From contig NZ_BMVB01000024.1 in NCBI RefSeq assembly GCF_014650495.1, positions 1 to 64,000 on the forward strand: DNA of 64,000 bases, written 5' to 3'. The stretch is from Streptomyces cinnamoneus (GTDB lineage: Bacteria > Actinomycetota > Actinomycetes > Streptomycetales > Streptomycetaceae). A program made the translations under genes and the position numbers. The first letter of the stretch is position 1. Each line of letters begins with the position of its first letter. Shown here one piece after another: positions 45,001 to 53,307 of the stretch. A model generated the notes under the pieces. That model saw nothing but the letters and a program-made list of their open reading frames with translations, did not search any database and was not told where the DNA came from.

Positions 45001-45925
45001 CGTCGCGGGCCAGGACGGCACCCTGCGGCTGTGGGACGCCCGGCACCGCACGGTGCGGCACACGGTACGGGTGTCCGCGGAGCCGGTGCGCGCGGTGGCG
45101 TTCAGCCGTGACGGTGCGCTGTTCGCGGCGGGTGACGGGCGCGGTGGCGCCACCGTGTGGCGCACCGCCGCACCGGACCGTCCCGTGCAGCGCTGGCAGG
45201 CCCACGGCCGGGCGGTCACCTCGCTGGCGTTCCGCCCCGGGGACCCGTCCTCGGTCGCCACGGCCAGTGAGGACGGCACGGTGCGGCTGTGGCGCGTGAC
45301 GGGGACGGCGGTCCGTCCGGAGCTGCGGATCTCCGGTCACGAGGACGCCGTCTACCGGGTGGTGTTCCTGGGCGGCGACAGGCTCGCCACGGGCAGTCAG
45401 GACAACACGGCCCGCATCTGGCGCGTATCCGACGGCCGCGAGCTGCACCGGCTGACCGAGCACGCCGACACGGTGCTGGGCCTGGCGGCGAACCCGGCGG
45501 GCACCCTGCTGGCCACCGCCAGCCGCGACTACACGGTCGGGCTGTGGGACGCGCGCGACGGGCGCAGGCTGCGGACCCTGGCCGGCCATACGGGGCCGGT
45601 CACCTCGGCGGCCTTCGATCCGGGCGGCACGCGGCTGGTGACGACGGGCCGCGACAACACCGTCCGGGTCTGGGACCCGCGCGACGGGCGGCTGCTGTTC
45701 ACCCTGACCGGGCACACCGGGCGGGTGCGGGCCGCGGCCTTCCTCGCCGCGGGGGGCCCGGTGGTGTCCGTCGGCGAGGACGGCACCGTGCGCTGGTGGA
45801 GCCTGGGGGTGCGTGCGGTGCTGGCCGACGCGTGCCGGGCGGTGGGCGACGTGGGCCGGGGCACCTGGCGCCGGCTGCTGCCGGACGTTCCCTACGCGCC
45901 GGGCTGTCACCCCGAGGGGTCATAG
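42092..45925 (+). CDS. XRE-nSTAND-WD40 giant signalling protein
   Basis: A 1277-residue protein. Residues 20-75 form an XRE-type helix-turn-helix (LRRLRQARGMSLAGLSDLVH). A STAND NTPase follows with Walker A ASGTGKSSLL at about 141-150 and Walker B LVLVVDQFEELFTL near 240. One membrane helix lies at about 573-592 (LLAALAVLLVLTVTGGAVAL). From about 656 to 1246 run roughly 14 WD40 repeats (GHTGPVTSAAFDPGGTRLV, WDxR endings), enough for two seven-bladed propellers. Such proteins sense ligands by propellers and oligomerise through the NTPase; some STAND proteins act in phage defence or cell death. ATG 42092 follows GAAGGA by eight bases. No partner effector gene is adjacent. Confidence 0.9.
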   Translation: MHPHGDDGDSGGSPASTVAPGERLRRLRQARGMSLAGLSDLVHYTKGYLSRVETGEKPMTEEVARRCEGVLRAGGELTRLVSQAADGRRGGRGAPLEVCPYRGLAAFGAAEADWFFGRERATAALVHLLTERLDGSGPTAVVAASGTGKSSLLQAGLVPALHRGVLPVKGSSRWPVLTLRPGDRPVAELLARVAQTCGAAHGDLRQALDRGPGAFARAVHAALNAGGAGGGPDPVRLVLVVDQFEELFTLCADAHEQTVFVRAVHALATGPAFPGGRDGSAALVVLGVRADFYGRCLAFTELAAALRDGQLPLEPLRAQEIREAVVRPAHAVGLEPEPGLVELLLRDLGAADGGEGTGGYGPGALPLLSHALLATWQRRTEGALTVEGYQQAGGIAGAVAATAERAYARLSPARQEAAPHALLRLVRVDEDGRATRARVSREQLSQEAGARSGAVLQVVEEFARARLLTVDADGITLAHEAVLRAWPRLHGWIETHAATLHARQQLGAAARQWDAEGRDPALLPRGSRLVAARELAAHPLGTVSAVEQAFVDAATAHAAAELAAERRRTRRLHRLLAALAVLLVLTVTGGAVALHQGRQAVAERGAARSAGLAFRATALSASRPEVSMLLATAAWRQAHTAAAAGAVLSSQAQSYAGRLTGHRGPVLAAAWQPGAGRLLSAGADGTVRQWDTAGRRQGRVVARGRAAVRALAGAREGGLAAWGDDTGAVSLWDAGTGRVSRVAGGHRGAVRAVALSGRGELLASAGRDGTVRLVRPGAAADPETADVGLGPLYAVAVTRDGGQVAAAGLDGRVWLRDTGTGRTRVIGTTAHGQVRSLAFSPDGRHLAAGEWRDDVGLWNTATGEREAALEGMQDSVLAVAFSPDGTRLAAAGQDDTACVWDLAGRRRTAVLASHLGPVHGIAFSPDGRSLATAGEDGTLRLWTPRAAAGAVPSGSAWLDAALSPDRSLLAVAGQDGTLRLWDARHRTVRHTVRVSAEPVRAVAFSRDGALFAAGDGRGGATVWRTAAPDRPVQRWQAHGRAVTSLAFRPGDPSSVATASEDGTVRLWRVTGTAVRPELRISGHEDAVYRVVFLGGDRLATGSQDNTARIWRVSDGRELHRLTEHADTVLGLAANPAGTLLATASRDYTVGLWDARDGRRLRTLAGHTGPVTSAAFDPGGTRLVTTGRDNTVRVWDPRDGRLLFTLTGHTGRVRAAAFLAAGGPVVSVGEDGTVRWWSLGVRAVLADACRAVGDVGRGTWRRLLPDVPYAPGCHPEGS

Positions 45926-45987
45926 CGCGGCACGGGACGTCCTGCGCCCGCCCTGACGCCCTGTGACAGAAGGCCAGGTCAGCGGGG

Positions 45988-46027
45988 GTTGCCCGGCGCC
46001 TGCTGGGCCGGGGCAACGGACAACCCC
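45988..46027 (+). terminator. Imperfect hairpin after the STAND gene
   Basis: GTTGCCCGGC pairs with GCCGGGGCAAC with one bulge, about 60 bases after the stop. Modest evidence. Confidence 0.4.
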
Positions 46028-46134
46028 TGGCTCGCGCCCTGTCATATGCCGAGACTCAGAACACCGGACGGCTTGATTCCGCACAGTCGGCCGTCCCGGC
46101 TCCCCCGGCCGACCTCGACGAAAGAAGCCCGGAC

Positions 46135-46329
46135 ATGAACGCCTGCGTGAACGCCTGCACGAACGCCGACATGAACACCGACCTGCCCGACGCCTTCGCG
46201 TTCGCCGTGACGGTGGCGGCCTGCATGACGCTGGTCCTCGTGGACCACGCCACTCCCGCGGCCCTCACCGAGTACGCCGCGGCCCTCACCGGCCTCTACA
46301 CCGCCTGGCACAACCGCCCCCGGCCATGA
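46135..46329 (+). CDS. Small hypothetical protein of 64 residues
   Basis: Not recognised. The start MNACVNACTNADMNTD derives from short repeated DNA (GAACGCCTGC-like units). The middle is hydrophobic (AFAFAVTVAACMTLVLVDHA) and could form one membrane helix. AAAGAAG lies seven bases before the ATG. Composition fits coding sequence, but the gene is short and unsupported by context. It converges with the aminopeptidase gene. Confidence 0.45.
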   Translation: MNACVNACTNADMNTDLPDAFAFAVTVAACMTLVLVDHATPAALTEYAAALTGLYTAWHNRPRP

Positions 46330-46364
46330 CGACCTCCCGACAACGGCCGGGGGCGGAGCTGGGG

Positions 46365-47870
46365 TCAGCCCTTGACCGGCTCGTTCAGGGAGCTCAGGTC
46401 GTGGGCGTAGATGCCGACCGCGTGGGCGATGACGTCGACGTTGGTGTCGAAGACCTTGAGGTCGAGGTTCTTCAGGGTGTCGCCCGCCCCGTGGTAGTTC
46501 GGGTCGTACGCGGTGCCCGCGGTGCCGCCGAACTTCGCCGCCTGCTCCTTGGTCTTGATGCCCTCGGCGCCGGTGAAGGTGCCGCCCGCCGGGATGCCGG
46601 CCTTGATGAACGGGCCGTAGTCGGACCGGCCGTCGAAGTCGGTGCCCTCGTGCGGCGAGCGACGGCCGTCGAGGTAGCCGTTGATCAGCCGCTCGATCTG
46701 TGCGGAGCCCTGCGGGCCAGGGCCCTCGCCCTGGTGGTCGGAGTCGTCGCCGTCGTAGACGAACTCGACGGGGTTCGGCGAGGCGATCATGTCGAAGTTC
46801 AGGTAGAGCGCGGTCTGCTTGCGCTGCTTCTCGCTGAGCTGCTTGACGTAGTGCTCGGAGCCGAGCAGACCGAGCTCCTCACCGGACCACCAGGCGAAGC
46901 GCACCTTGTTGGTGGGCTGCTGGCCATGGCCGCGCGTCTCGGCGGCGAGCTTGAGGGCGACCTCCAGCAGGCCGGCGGAGCCGGAGCCGTTGTCGTTGAT
47001 GCCGGGGCCCGCGGGCACCGAGTCCAGGTGGCTGCCGAGCGCCACCACGTGGTCGGCGCTGCCGCCCCGGGTCTCGGCGATCACGTTGCGGGTCTGGCGC
47101 TTGATCGCTTCGGTGCTCACATCGAGGTTGACCTTGGTCTCGCCCTTGGCGACCTGCGCGGCCAGCGCCTCGCCGTCGGCCAGGGAGATGCCGCCGGCGG
47201 GGATGTGGGCGTTGGCCGGCTCACCGACCGATCCGTGGACCGGCTCGGTGCCGGAGTGGTTGTAGAGGATCAGGCCGATCGCGCCCGCCTTGGCGGCGAC
47301 CTCTTCCTTCTGCTGGAAGGTGCAGTTGCCGCGCTTGACGAGCGCGATCTTGCCCTTGAAGTCGCCGGAGGCGTAGTCGTCCAGCTCGCAGCCGGGGGTC
47401 GCGTCCACGCGGGCGGCGGCGAGGGGTGCCACGAGCCCGCCCGCGGGCGAGGACTTGCTGAAGCCGTAGGCCGTCACCTTGACGTCGCGCGGCTCGGGCG
47501 AGACGACGGACAGCTTCTCGTGCTGCGTCTTGGACTCGTAGAAGTCGAAGTTCTGGTACGAGACGTCGTAACCGGCCTTCTTCAGCAGGCGGTAGACGTA
47601 CTCGGTGGACGCCTTGTGGCCCGGCGTACCGGCGGCGCGGTTGCCGCCGTTGTCGTCGGCGATCTCCTGGAACGCCTCCAGGTGACGGTGGGCGCTCTTC
47701 CCGGAGGAAGCCTTGACCAGCTTCTTGGCGAGTCGCTCGGCCTTGCCGTGCTGCTGGGCCGAGGTCGCCGGCCGGGCGTCGGCGGGGGCCGCGGCGGCGA
47801 GCAGTACGGGGGCGGCGACGACGCTCGTGACGAGAGCCGATATCGCTCTGCGACGGAACTGGGCGCGCAC
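46365..47870 (-). CDS. Secreted M28 family zinc aminopeptidase with PA domain
   Basis: A 501-residue exported protease like S. griseus aminopeptidase. A signal peptide (RRRAISALVTSVVAAPVLLAAAAPADA) leads to a PA insert domain (about 130-230) and the M28 catalytic core: GSHLDSV (His, Asp), GINDNGSGSAGLLEVAL (Asp), WWSGEELGLLGS (Glu-Glu), and a late histidine in DPNYHGAGDTLKN. It binds two zinc ions and removes N-terminal residues from peptides. GTG 47870 with GGAAAGGA upstream is preferred to GTG 47888. Typical of secreted protein degradation in Streptomyces. Confidence 0.92.
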   Translation of the reverse strand: MRAQFRRRAISALVTSVVAAPVLLAAAAPADARPATSAQQHGKAERLAKKLVKASSGKSAHRHLEAFQEIADDNGGNRAAGTPGHKASTEYVYRLLKKAGYDVSYQNFDFYESKTQHEKLSVVSPEPRDVKVTAYGFSKSSPAGGLVAPLAAARVDATPGCELDDYASGDFKGKIALVKRGNCTFQQKEEVAAKAGAIGLILYNHSGTEPVHGSVGEPANAHIPAGGISLADGEALAAQVAKGETKVNLDVSTEAIKRQTRNVIAETRGGSADHVVALGSHLDSVPAGPGINDNGSGSAGLLEVALKLAAETRGHGQQPTNKVRFAWWSGEELGLLGSEHYVKQLSEKQRKQTALYLNFDMIASPNPVEFVYDGDDSDHQGEGPGPQGSAQIERLINGYLDGRRSPHEGTDFDGRSDYGPFIKAGIPAGGTFTGAEGIKTKEQAAKFGGTAGTAYDPNYHGAGDTLKNLDLKVFDTNVDVIAHAVGIYAHDLSSLNEPVKG

Positions 47871-48118
47871 GGAGGTCCTTTCCGGCACGGGCGGACCATC
47901 GTGATGCCCCCCGGCCTGCGGTCATCGCGATCGGACGGCGATCGCGCTGAACGGGACGGTAGCGAATCGGCGCAGGTCACGGGAGGGGTCGACGAACAGT
48001 TGACACAAGATCGACATCTTCCGCGCCGGCTCCGGCCACCGGTCCGGTACAGGACCGCATCTGATGGACCGTCGGTCGGCCCGGCCGCCGGCCCCCACCG
48101 GCGCACCGGGCCCAAGCC

Positions 48119-48907
48119 TCAGGGCGCAGCGCTCGTGATCACCGCGAAGGGGGCTCCGAACGGGTCGAGGAGCATGGCCAGGCGGCCGATCCCGGGGGCG
48201 TCGACGACGGGGATGATGACCGTCGCCCCGCTTTCGGTGGCCGTGGCCACCGTGCCGTCGCAGTCGGCCACCTCGATGTACGGATGCCATTCGGAGCGCG
48301 AGCCCGCCCGGAGGTTCTCGGCGGGCAGTTGCATGAGGCCGCCGTGCATGGTCTCCACTCCCCCGCCGGCCGGCCCGGCGATGGTGTAGACGAGCTCCTC
48401 CCCCATCGGCATGTCCCGCAGCTCCCAGGCGAAGACGGCACGGTAGAAGTCCTTGGCCGCGGCCGCGTCGGTGGTGTAGAGCTCGATCCAGCTGACCGCG
48501 CCGGGCGCGTTGACGAGGTCCAGGCCGTCGATGTCGCCGGGCTGCCACACGGCGAAGCGGGCCCCCGCGGGGTCGGTGAAGCCCGCCATGCGTCCGGCGG
48601 AGAAGACGTCGAACGGCGGGAAGCGGACCGTGCCGCCCGCCTGCTCCACGGCCTCGGCCGTGGCGGTGGCGTCCGTGGTGCGGAAGTACACCGTCCAGGC
48701 GGAGCTCGCCCCCTCCTCCGTCAGCGGCCCCACGGCCCCGACGGTTCTGCCGTCCAGGCGGAAGAACCCGTAGCCGCCCGCGTCCGGCCCCGCGGGATCG
48801 AACTCCCATCCGAAGACGCGGCGGTAGAACTCGGCGGCCCCGGCCACGTCGGGCGTGCCGAGGTCGAGCCAGTTCGGCCCGCCGGGGACGTGCGTGGATG
48901 TCAGCAT
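48119..48907 (-). CDS. Two-domain VOC (glyoxalase/bleomycin resistance fold) protein
   Basis: A 262-residue protein made of two tandem VOC modules, residues 8-120 (PNWLDLGTPDVAGAAEFYRRVFGWEF) and 135-258 (VSWIELYTTDAAAAKDFYRAVFAWEL). Metal ligands cannot be set with confidence. Members bind or modify small hydrophobic molecules; exact role unknown. ATG 48907 follows GGAGGAG. It lies alone between M28 and PolX genes. Confidence 0.9.
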   Translation of the reverse strand: MLTSTHVPGGPNWLDLGTPDVAGAAEFYRRVFGWEFDPAGPDAGGYGFFRLDGRTVGAVGPLTEEGASSAWTVYFRTTDATATAEAVEQAGGTVRFPPFDVFSAGRMAGFTDPAGARFAVWQPGDIDGLDLVNAPGAVSWIELYTTDAAAAKDFYRAVFAWELRDMPMGEELVYTIAGPAGGGVETMHGGLMQLPAENLRAGSRSEWHPYIEVADCDGTVATATESGATVIIPVVDAPGIGRLAMLLDPFGAPFAVITSAAP

Positions 48908-49047
48908 GGTGCGGCTCCTCCGGCGGGTGCTGCCGCTTGCGGCAGGGGCGGTCGGACGGATCTCAGCATGGCAGGGGCCACTGACAGCCGCCCCCGGAGG
49001 CGGCCGGCCGGAGTGTGGCGGCGGCCGCCCCGTGGCAGGCTGGAGCC

Positions 49048-50781
49048 ATGGCCCGGCCCAATGAGGAGGTCGAGGCGCTGCTGCAGGAGTACGCCGACCT
49101 CGTCGCGATCACCGGTGGTGACGCCTTCAAGGCGCGCGCCTACGAGAAGGCCGCCCGTGCCATCGGCGGTCATCCCGGCGACGTCTCGAAGCTCGACGCC
49201 AAGGGGCTGCGGGACATCCCCAACGTCGGGAAGTCGATCGCCGACAAGGTCGTGGAGTACCTGAGCACCGGCCGTGTCACCGCCGTCGAGGAGGCCAGGG
49301 CCGCCATCCCGGCCGGCGTGCGGGAACTCATCACCATTCCCACGCTCGGGCCCAAGAAGGCCATGACCCTCTACGAGGAGCTGCACGTGTCCTCCGTGGA
49401 GGGGCTCCTCGACGCCATCCACGAGGAGCGGCTGCGCGGGCTCAAGGGGTTCGGCGAGAAGACCGAGGCCAACATCCTCCACGGCATCGCCCTCATGCAG
49501 AAGGCCGGCAGCGGCCGCATCCTGCTCGGCGCCGCCACGGACGTCGCGGAACAGATCGTCGCCGACCTCTCCGGTGTCAAGGGCTGCGAGGGCTGCGCGT
49601 ACGCCGGGTCGCTGCGGCGCATGCGGGAGACCATCGGCGACATCGACGTCCTCGTCGCCGCCGACCGCTCCGCCCCGTTCATGCAGGCGTTCGCCGGACT
49701 CCCCTACGCCGCCGAGATCATCGCGCACGGTCAGAAGAAGACCTCCCTCCGCACCACGAAGGGCCTGCAGGTCGATCTGAGGGTCCTGCCGCCCGCCTCG
49801 TGGGGGGCAGGGCTGCTGTACTTCACCGGTTCCAAGGCGCACAACATCCGCATCCGCGAGATCGCGGTGCGGCAGAAGCTCAAGCTCTCCGAGTACGGCC
49901 TGTTCGACGTCGACAGTGGCGTGAACATCGCGTCGGGCACGGAGGAGGAGGTCTACGCACGGCTCGGGCTGCCCTGGATCGCCCCGACCCTGCGGGAGGA
50001 CCGGGGCGAGATCGCCGCCGGCCTGCGCGGCGAGCTGCCCGAACTGGTGGCCGAGGACGACATCCGCGGCGACCTGCACACCCATACGGACCTCACGGAC
50101 GGGGTCGCCTCCCTGGAGGACATGGTCGAGGCCGCCGCCCGGCGCGGCTACGCGTACTACGCCGTCACCGACCACGCCCCCGACCTGTACATGCAGCGCA
50201 TGACCGACGAGAAGATGCTCGCCCAGCGGGAGCGGGTCCGGGCACTGGACGGCAAGCACCGGAAGATGCGCCTGCTGCACGGCACCGAACTCAACATCGG
50301 GCCGGACGGCGGGCTGGACTGGCCCGACGACTTCCTCGCGGGCTTCGACCTGTGCGTGGCCTCCGTGCACTCCCACTTCCACCAGACGCGTGCGGAACTG
50401 ACACGGCGTCTGGTCCGGGCCTGCGAGAACCCCTACGTGGGGATCATCGGCCACCCCACCACCCGCAGGATCGGCAAGCGCCCGGGCATCGACGCCGACT
50501 TCGACGCGGTCTTCGAGGCGTGTGCCAGAACAGGCACCGCCCTGGAGGTCAACGCCCATCCGGAGCGGCTCGACCTGTGCGACGAGGACATCCTGCGCGC
50601 CAAGCGCTACGGCGTGAAGTTCGCCGTGAACACCGACGCCCACTCCACCACGCACCTGCCCTACATGCGCTACGGCGTCGGCACCGCCCAGCGCGGCTGG
50701 CTGACGAAGGACGACGTGATCAACACCTGGCCCCTGCAGCGCCTGCGGCGCTTCCTGCGCCCGGGAGGGCACGGGAGCTGA
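49048..50781 (+). CDS. polX: DNA polymerase/3-prime-5-prime exonuclease PolX
   Basis: A 577-residue family X polymerase with C-terminal PHP exonuclease. Helix-hairpin-helix motifs lie at about 50-70 and 90-130 (LRDIPNVGKSIADKV, ITIPTLGPKKAMTL). The polymerase site has GSLRRMRETIGDIDVLV (GS and DxD aspartates). The PHP part from about 340 has GDLHTHTDLTDG, ITDH-like VTDHAPD, VASVHSHFH and NTDAHS, the metal-binding histidines and aspartates. It acts in base-excision and gap repair. ATG 49048 after GGAG. It converges with the VTC gene. Confidence 0.95.
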   Translation: MARPNEEVEALLQEYADLVAITGGDAFKARAYEKAARAIGGHPGDVSKLDAKGLRDIPNVGKSIADKVVEYLSTGRVTAVEEARAAIPAGVRELITIPTLGPKKAMTLYEELHVSSVEGLLDAIHEERLRGLKGFGEKTEANILHGIALMQKAGSGRILLGAATDVAEQIVADLSGVKGCEGCAYAGSLRRMRETIGDIDVLVAADRSAPFMQAFAGLPYAAEIIAHGQKKTSLRTTKGLQVDLRVLPPASWGAGLLYFTGSKAHNIRIREIAVRQKLKLSEYGLFDVDSGVNIASGTEEEVYARLGLPWIAPTLREDRGEIAAGLRGELPELVAEDDIRGDLHTHTDLTDGVASLEDMVEAAARRGYAYYAVTDHAPDLYMQRMTDEKMLAQRERVRALDGKHRKMRLLHGTELNIGPDGGLDWPDDFLAGFDLCVASVHSHFHQTRAELTRRLVRACENPYVGIIGHPTTRRIGKRPGIDADFDAVFEACARTGTALEVNAHPERLDLCDEDILRAKRYGVKFAVNTDAHSTTHLPYMRYGVGTAQRGWLTKDDVINTWPLQRLRRFLRPGGHGS

Positions 50782-50794
50782 GACGGGGTCCGCC

Positions 50795-51676
50795 TCAGCC
50801 GGCTCCGGTGAAGACCAGGCGTGCCGCCCTGCGCCAGCGGTTGGCGGGCAGGGACGGGTGCAGCGCGGCGAGCGCCCCGCAGTATTTGGTGAGGACGACC
50901 GGCCGCATGCCGTGGGCGTGCAGCAGCCGGTCCGCCGCGGTCAGGTGGCCGGTGCCCTTGGTCTCCACCAGCACCAGGCCCTCACGGGCCCGGACGGCAC
51001 GGCCGGTGCGCAGGTCGGTGCAGACCAGGCCGGCGTCGCAGGTCATGCGCTCGCCGTCGGCCACGAGGGTCGCCCGGACGTAGTCGGTGCCGAGGGAGGG
51101 GTACAGGGTCTGCGGGGCGTCGATGCCGTAGGCGCGCTCCAGGGTGGCGGCCAGGAAGTCGCGGAACGGGGCGTCCTGCGGGGTGTCGTCGCCCATCAGG
51201 GGGCGACGGTGCTTGACGGTGTCACCCCGGCACCCCTTGAGCTTGATCTCGAACTGGCGCTCGCCGGTGTCCTGGTAGACGCGTTCACGGATCTTGAAGC
51301 GCAGCCGGCGGCCCTGGCGGTGGTCGTGGAAGGAGCGCAGGTCGGGGGTGTCGTAGTAGACGGAGTGGTAGCGGAAGGCGTTCCGCCGTTCGATGGTCAG
51401 GGCCCGGAACGGCCCGCCGGGCCGGTGCGGGTCGGTCAGCCGGGCGGCCAGCCGGGCGAACGTGGCGGCGGGCACGAGGTAGCTGCGGTCGAAGCGGGCC
51501 AGCAGTTCCGCGCGTGCGTTGACCTCGGCGAGCGGGACGGGCAGGGCGGCGGCCGCGGCACGCGTGATCGCCTGCACCGCCGGCGGGGCGAGGGCCTCCG
51601 GCGGCTCGGCCAGGGGCCGGGCGGCGGGGAGGGTTGCGGCCGGGACGGGGGCCGGGTCGGTGGCGGGGGCGCTCAT
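50795..51676 (-). CDS. VTC-domain protein (polyphosphate polymerase-like)
   Basis: A 293-residue protein. The VTC tunnel motif features are visible as RFDRSYLVPAATF, YHSVYYDTPDLRSFHDHR, RLRFKIRERVY, FEIKLKG and LVLVETKG, the basic and acidic residues that hold triphosphate and metal. Eukaryotic VTC makes polyphosphate; bacterial versions pair with DUF4956 membrane proteins, as here. ATG 51676 overlaps the DUF4956 stop (ATGA), so translation is coupled. Polyphosphate synthesis is inferred only from the fold. Confidence 0.87.
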   Translation of the reverse strand: MSAPATDPAPVPAATLPAARPLAEPPEALAPPAVQAITRAAAAALPVPLAEVNARAELLARFDRSYLVPAATFARLAARLTDPHRPGGPFRALTIERRNAFRYHSVYYDTPDLRSFHDHRQGRRLRFKIRERVYQDTGERQFEIKLKGCRGDTVKHRRPLMGDDTPQDAPFRDFLAATLERAYGIDAPQTLYPSLGTDYVRATLVADGERMTCDAGLVCTDLRTGRAVRAREGLVLVETKGTGHLTAADRLLHAHGMRPVVLTKYCGALAALHPSLPANRWRRAARLVFTGAG

Positions 51677-52311
51677 ACGGTCTCCCAGGCGGGCTTGCCC
51701 TGGTACGGGCGTTCGGCCTGGCCATTGTCCGCCGCCAGGGGCGTCGTTCCCGGGAGGGGCTCGCGGTAGCGCACGTCGACGACCGTCAGATCGCGGACGT
51801 AGTCGACCTCCATGACCGTCCAGTCGAGGGGCTCCCCGAGCCGCCGGGCGAGGTCCGCGCGCAGCGCGGCCGGGTCGGCGTGGACGGTGTCGAGCGTGAC
51901 GAGCGTCCGGCGGGAGCGTGCCAGGAGCCTGGGGTGGTCGGCGCAGTAGACCACCAGCAGGAGGATGCCGCCGAGCGTGGCGGCCATGGGCAGGCTCAGC
52001 TGCGGCAGGCCGCAGACCAGCCCGAGGACCAGGGTGGTGAAGTAGTAGGCGACCTCTTCGTGCTGCACGGCGTCCGAACGGAGCCGGATGATCGACAGCA
52101 CCCCGAAGAGGCCGAAGCCGAGGGTCAGGCCGCCGTTGCCGCCCGTCGCGGCGAGCGCCGCCACGACCGTGAACAGCGCGACGTTGAGGGCGAGGTAGGC
52201 GGGGACCAGGTCGCGGCGACGGTGCCGCGGGTAGTAGACGGCGAAGGTCAGCAGGCAGACCGCGACGAGGTCGAGGCACAGGTGAGCGGCAAGGTGTCGC
52301 ACGGATTCCAT
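51673..52311 (-). CDS. DUF4956 membrane protein paired with VTC
   Basis: A 212-residue protein with about four membrane helices (LCLDLVAVCLLTFAVYY through LGGILLLVVYC) and a cytoplasmic C-terminal domain. GFGLFGVLSIIRLRSDAVQHEEVAYYF is the conserved DUF4956 core. Members are regularly next to VTC genes, and the 4-base overlap here supports a common complex. ATG 52311 has AAGGAGG upstream. Possibly a membrane partner or channel for polyphosphate, not proven. Confidence 0.87.
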   Translation of the reverse strand: MESVRHLAAHLCLDLVAVCLLTFAVYYPRHRRRDLVPAYLALNVALFTVVAALAATGGNGGLTLGFGLFGVLSIIRLRSDAVQHEEVAYYFTTLVLGLVCGLPQLSLPMAATLGGILLLVVYCADHPRLLARSRRTLVTLDTVHADPAALRADLARRLGEPLDWTVMEVDYVRDLTVVDVRYREPLPGTTPLAADNGQAERPYQGKPAWETV

Positions 52312-52406
52312 CGCTTCCTCCTTCAGTGCGTCAACGCCTGGGGGACGCAGAGGAAACTCTCGGCGAACAGAGTCACCGGGCTGGGTTAATCATGCGAATC
52401 CTTGAT

Positions 52407-52444
52407 GTGATCCCTCAGGACTTGACCAAATCCGGAGGGATCAC
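52407..52444 (-). terminator. Hairpin after the VC0807-like gene
   Basis: GTGATCCCTC (52407-52416) and GAGGGATCAC (52435-52444) are perfect arms; three more pairs form after one mismatch. It lies 37 bases after the stop of the upstream minus-strand gene. Confidence 0.75.
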
Positions 52445-52480
52445 GTCCAATTCGGCCTCCTTGTGGACCGAACGTGCCCG

Positions 52481-53185
52481 TTACGCGGCCGCGGCGGCCG
52501 CAGCGGCCTCCCGGGCGGCCATGGCGGCCTGACCCCGGGCGCGGGCCCGCTTGGAGTAGGTGATCGTCCAGGTGACGAGGACGACCGGGACGCCGTAGGC
52601 GAGGACGGAGTTCAGGCCGACCATGGTGCCGGTCGACAGGACGTAGGACAGTCCGATGCGGGTGCCGGCCTCGACGACGTACCCCACACCCCAGGCCGTG
52701 GTGATCGTGCGCATGACACGCCGGAAGCCGGGCTGTTCCGCCCAGAGCCCGTTCCAGCGCTCCAGGCCCTCCTTGGTGCCGTCGGTGCCGAACTTGCGGC
52801 CGAAGTAGAACATCAGCGGGCGCGGCAGGGCCAGCGACACCAGGCAGACCACGCCGAACAGACCGGTGACGGCGGACTCCTTGACCAGCAGGAGCCGCGT
52901 CGAGTGCGGGCCGACGACGGTGACGATCACGGTCAGCGCCATGAAGATCAGGGTGACCACGGCGAACTCGTCGATCCGCCGCTGCCAGATCAGGTGGATC
53001 ACCGTGTCCAGCACCGGCCACGCGCCCGAGACCAGCAGCGCCGTGAACTCGCTCCAACCGGCGTCCCTGAGCTGTTGGTACGTCACCATGGGCAGGACGA
53101 CGTTGAAGACGATCGAGACGGCCCACCCCAGGACGGTGGCTTTGTTCACGCCCTTGGACGGCGGCGCGGACGACTGAACGGACAT
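52481..53185 (-). CDS. VC0807-like membrane protein
   Basis: A 234-residue protein with five or six hydrophobic helices (VLGWAVSIVFNVVLPMVTYQQL, EFAVVTLIFMALTVIVTVVG). LMFYFGRKFGTDG and WGVGYVVEAGTRIGLSYVLS are recurrent in the VC0807 group, a family without known function. The C terminus is a run of alanines after ARARGQ. GGGGGA stands five bases before ATG 53185. Flanked by strong hairpins on both sides, so it is a single-gene unit. Confidence 0.78.
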   Translation of the reverse strand: MSVQSSAPPSKGVNKATVLGWAVSIVFNVVLPMVTYQQLRDAGWSEFTALLVSGAWPVLDTVIHLIWQRRIDEFAVVTLIFMALTVIVTVVGPHSTRLLLVKESAVTGLFGVVCLVSLALPRPLMFYFGRKFGTDGTKEGLERWNGLWAEQPGFRRVMRTITTAWGVGYVVEAGTRIGLSYVLSTGTMVGLNSVLAYGVPVVLVTWTITYSKRARARGQAAMAAREAAAAAAAA

Positions 53186-53256
53186 CAGAATCCCCCAAGA
53201 TCAAACATCAGAGCGAACGGGACCCTAGGGGGAAAACCAGCCATGTGGCAAACGAA

Positions 53257-53298
53257 CGCCCCTGCCGCCGGCATCACGGGATACCGGCGGCAGGGGCG
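53257..53298 (-). terminator. Perfect 15-bp stem-loop terminator
   Basis: CGCCCCTGCCGCCGG (53257-53271) and CCGGCGGCAGGGGCG (53284-53298) enclose a 12-base loop, just after the stop of the small secreted protein gene. Confidence 0.85.
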
Positions 53299-53307
53299 CC
53301 CTACCGC

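Noticed and set aside
41972..45910. Minus-strand open frame of 1312 codons
   Set aside because: Exact antisense shadow of the XRE-nSTAND-WD40 gene, with low-complexity translation.
46042..46311. Minus-strand frame rich in VHVGVHAGVH repeats
   Set aside because: Antisense reading of the repeated start of the small plus-strand frame; no ribosome site.
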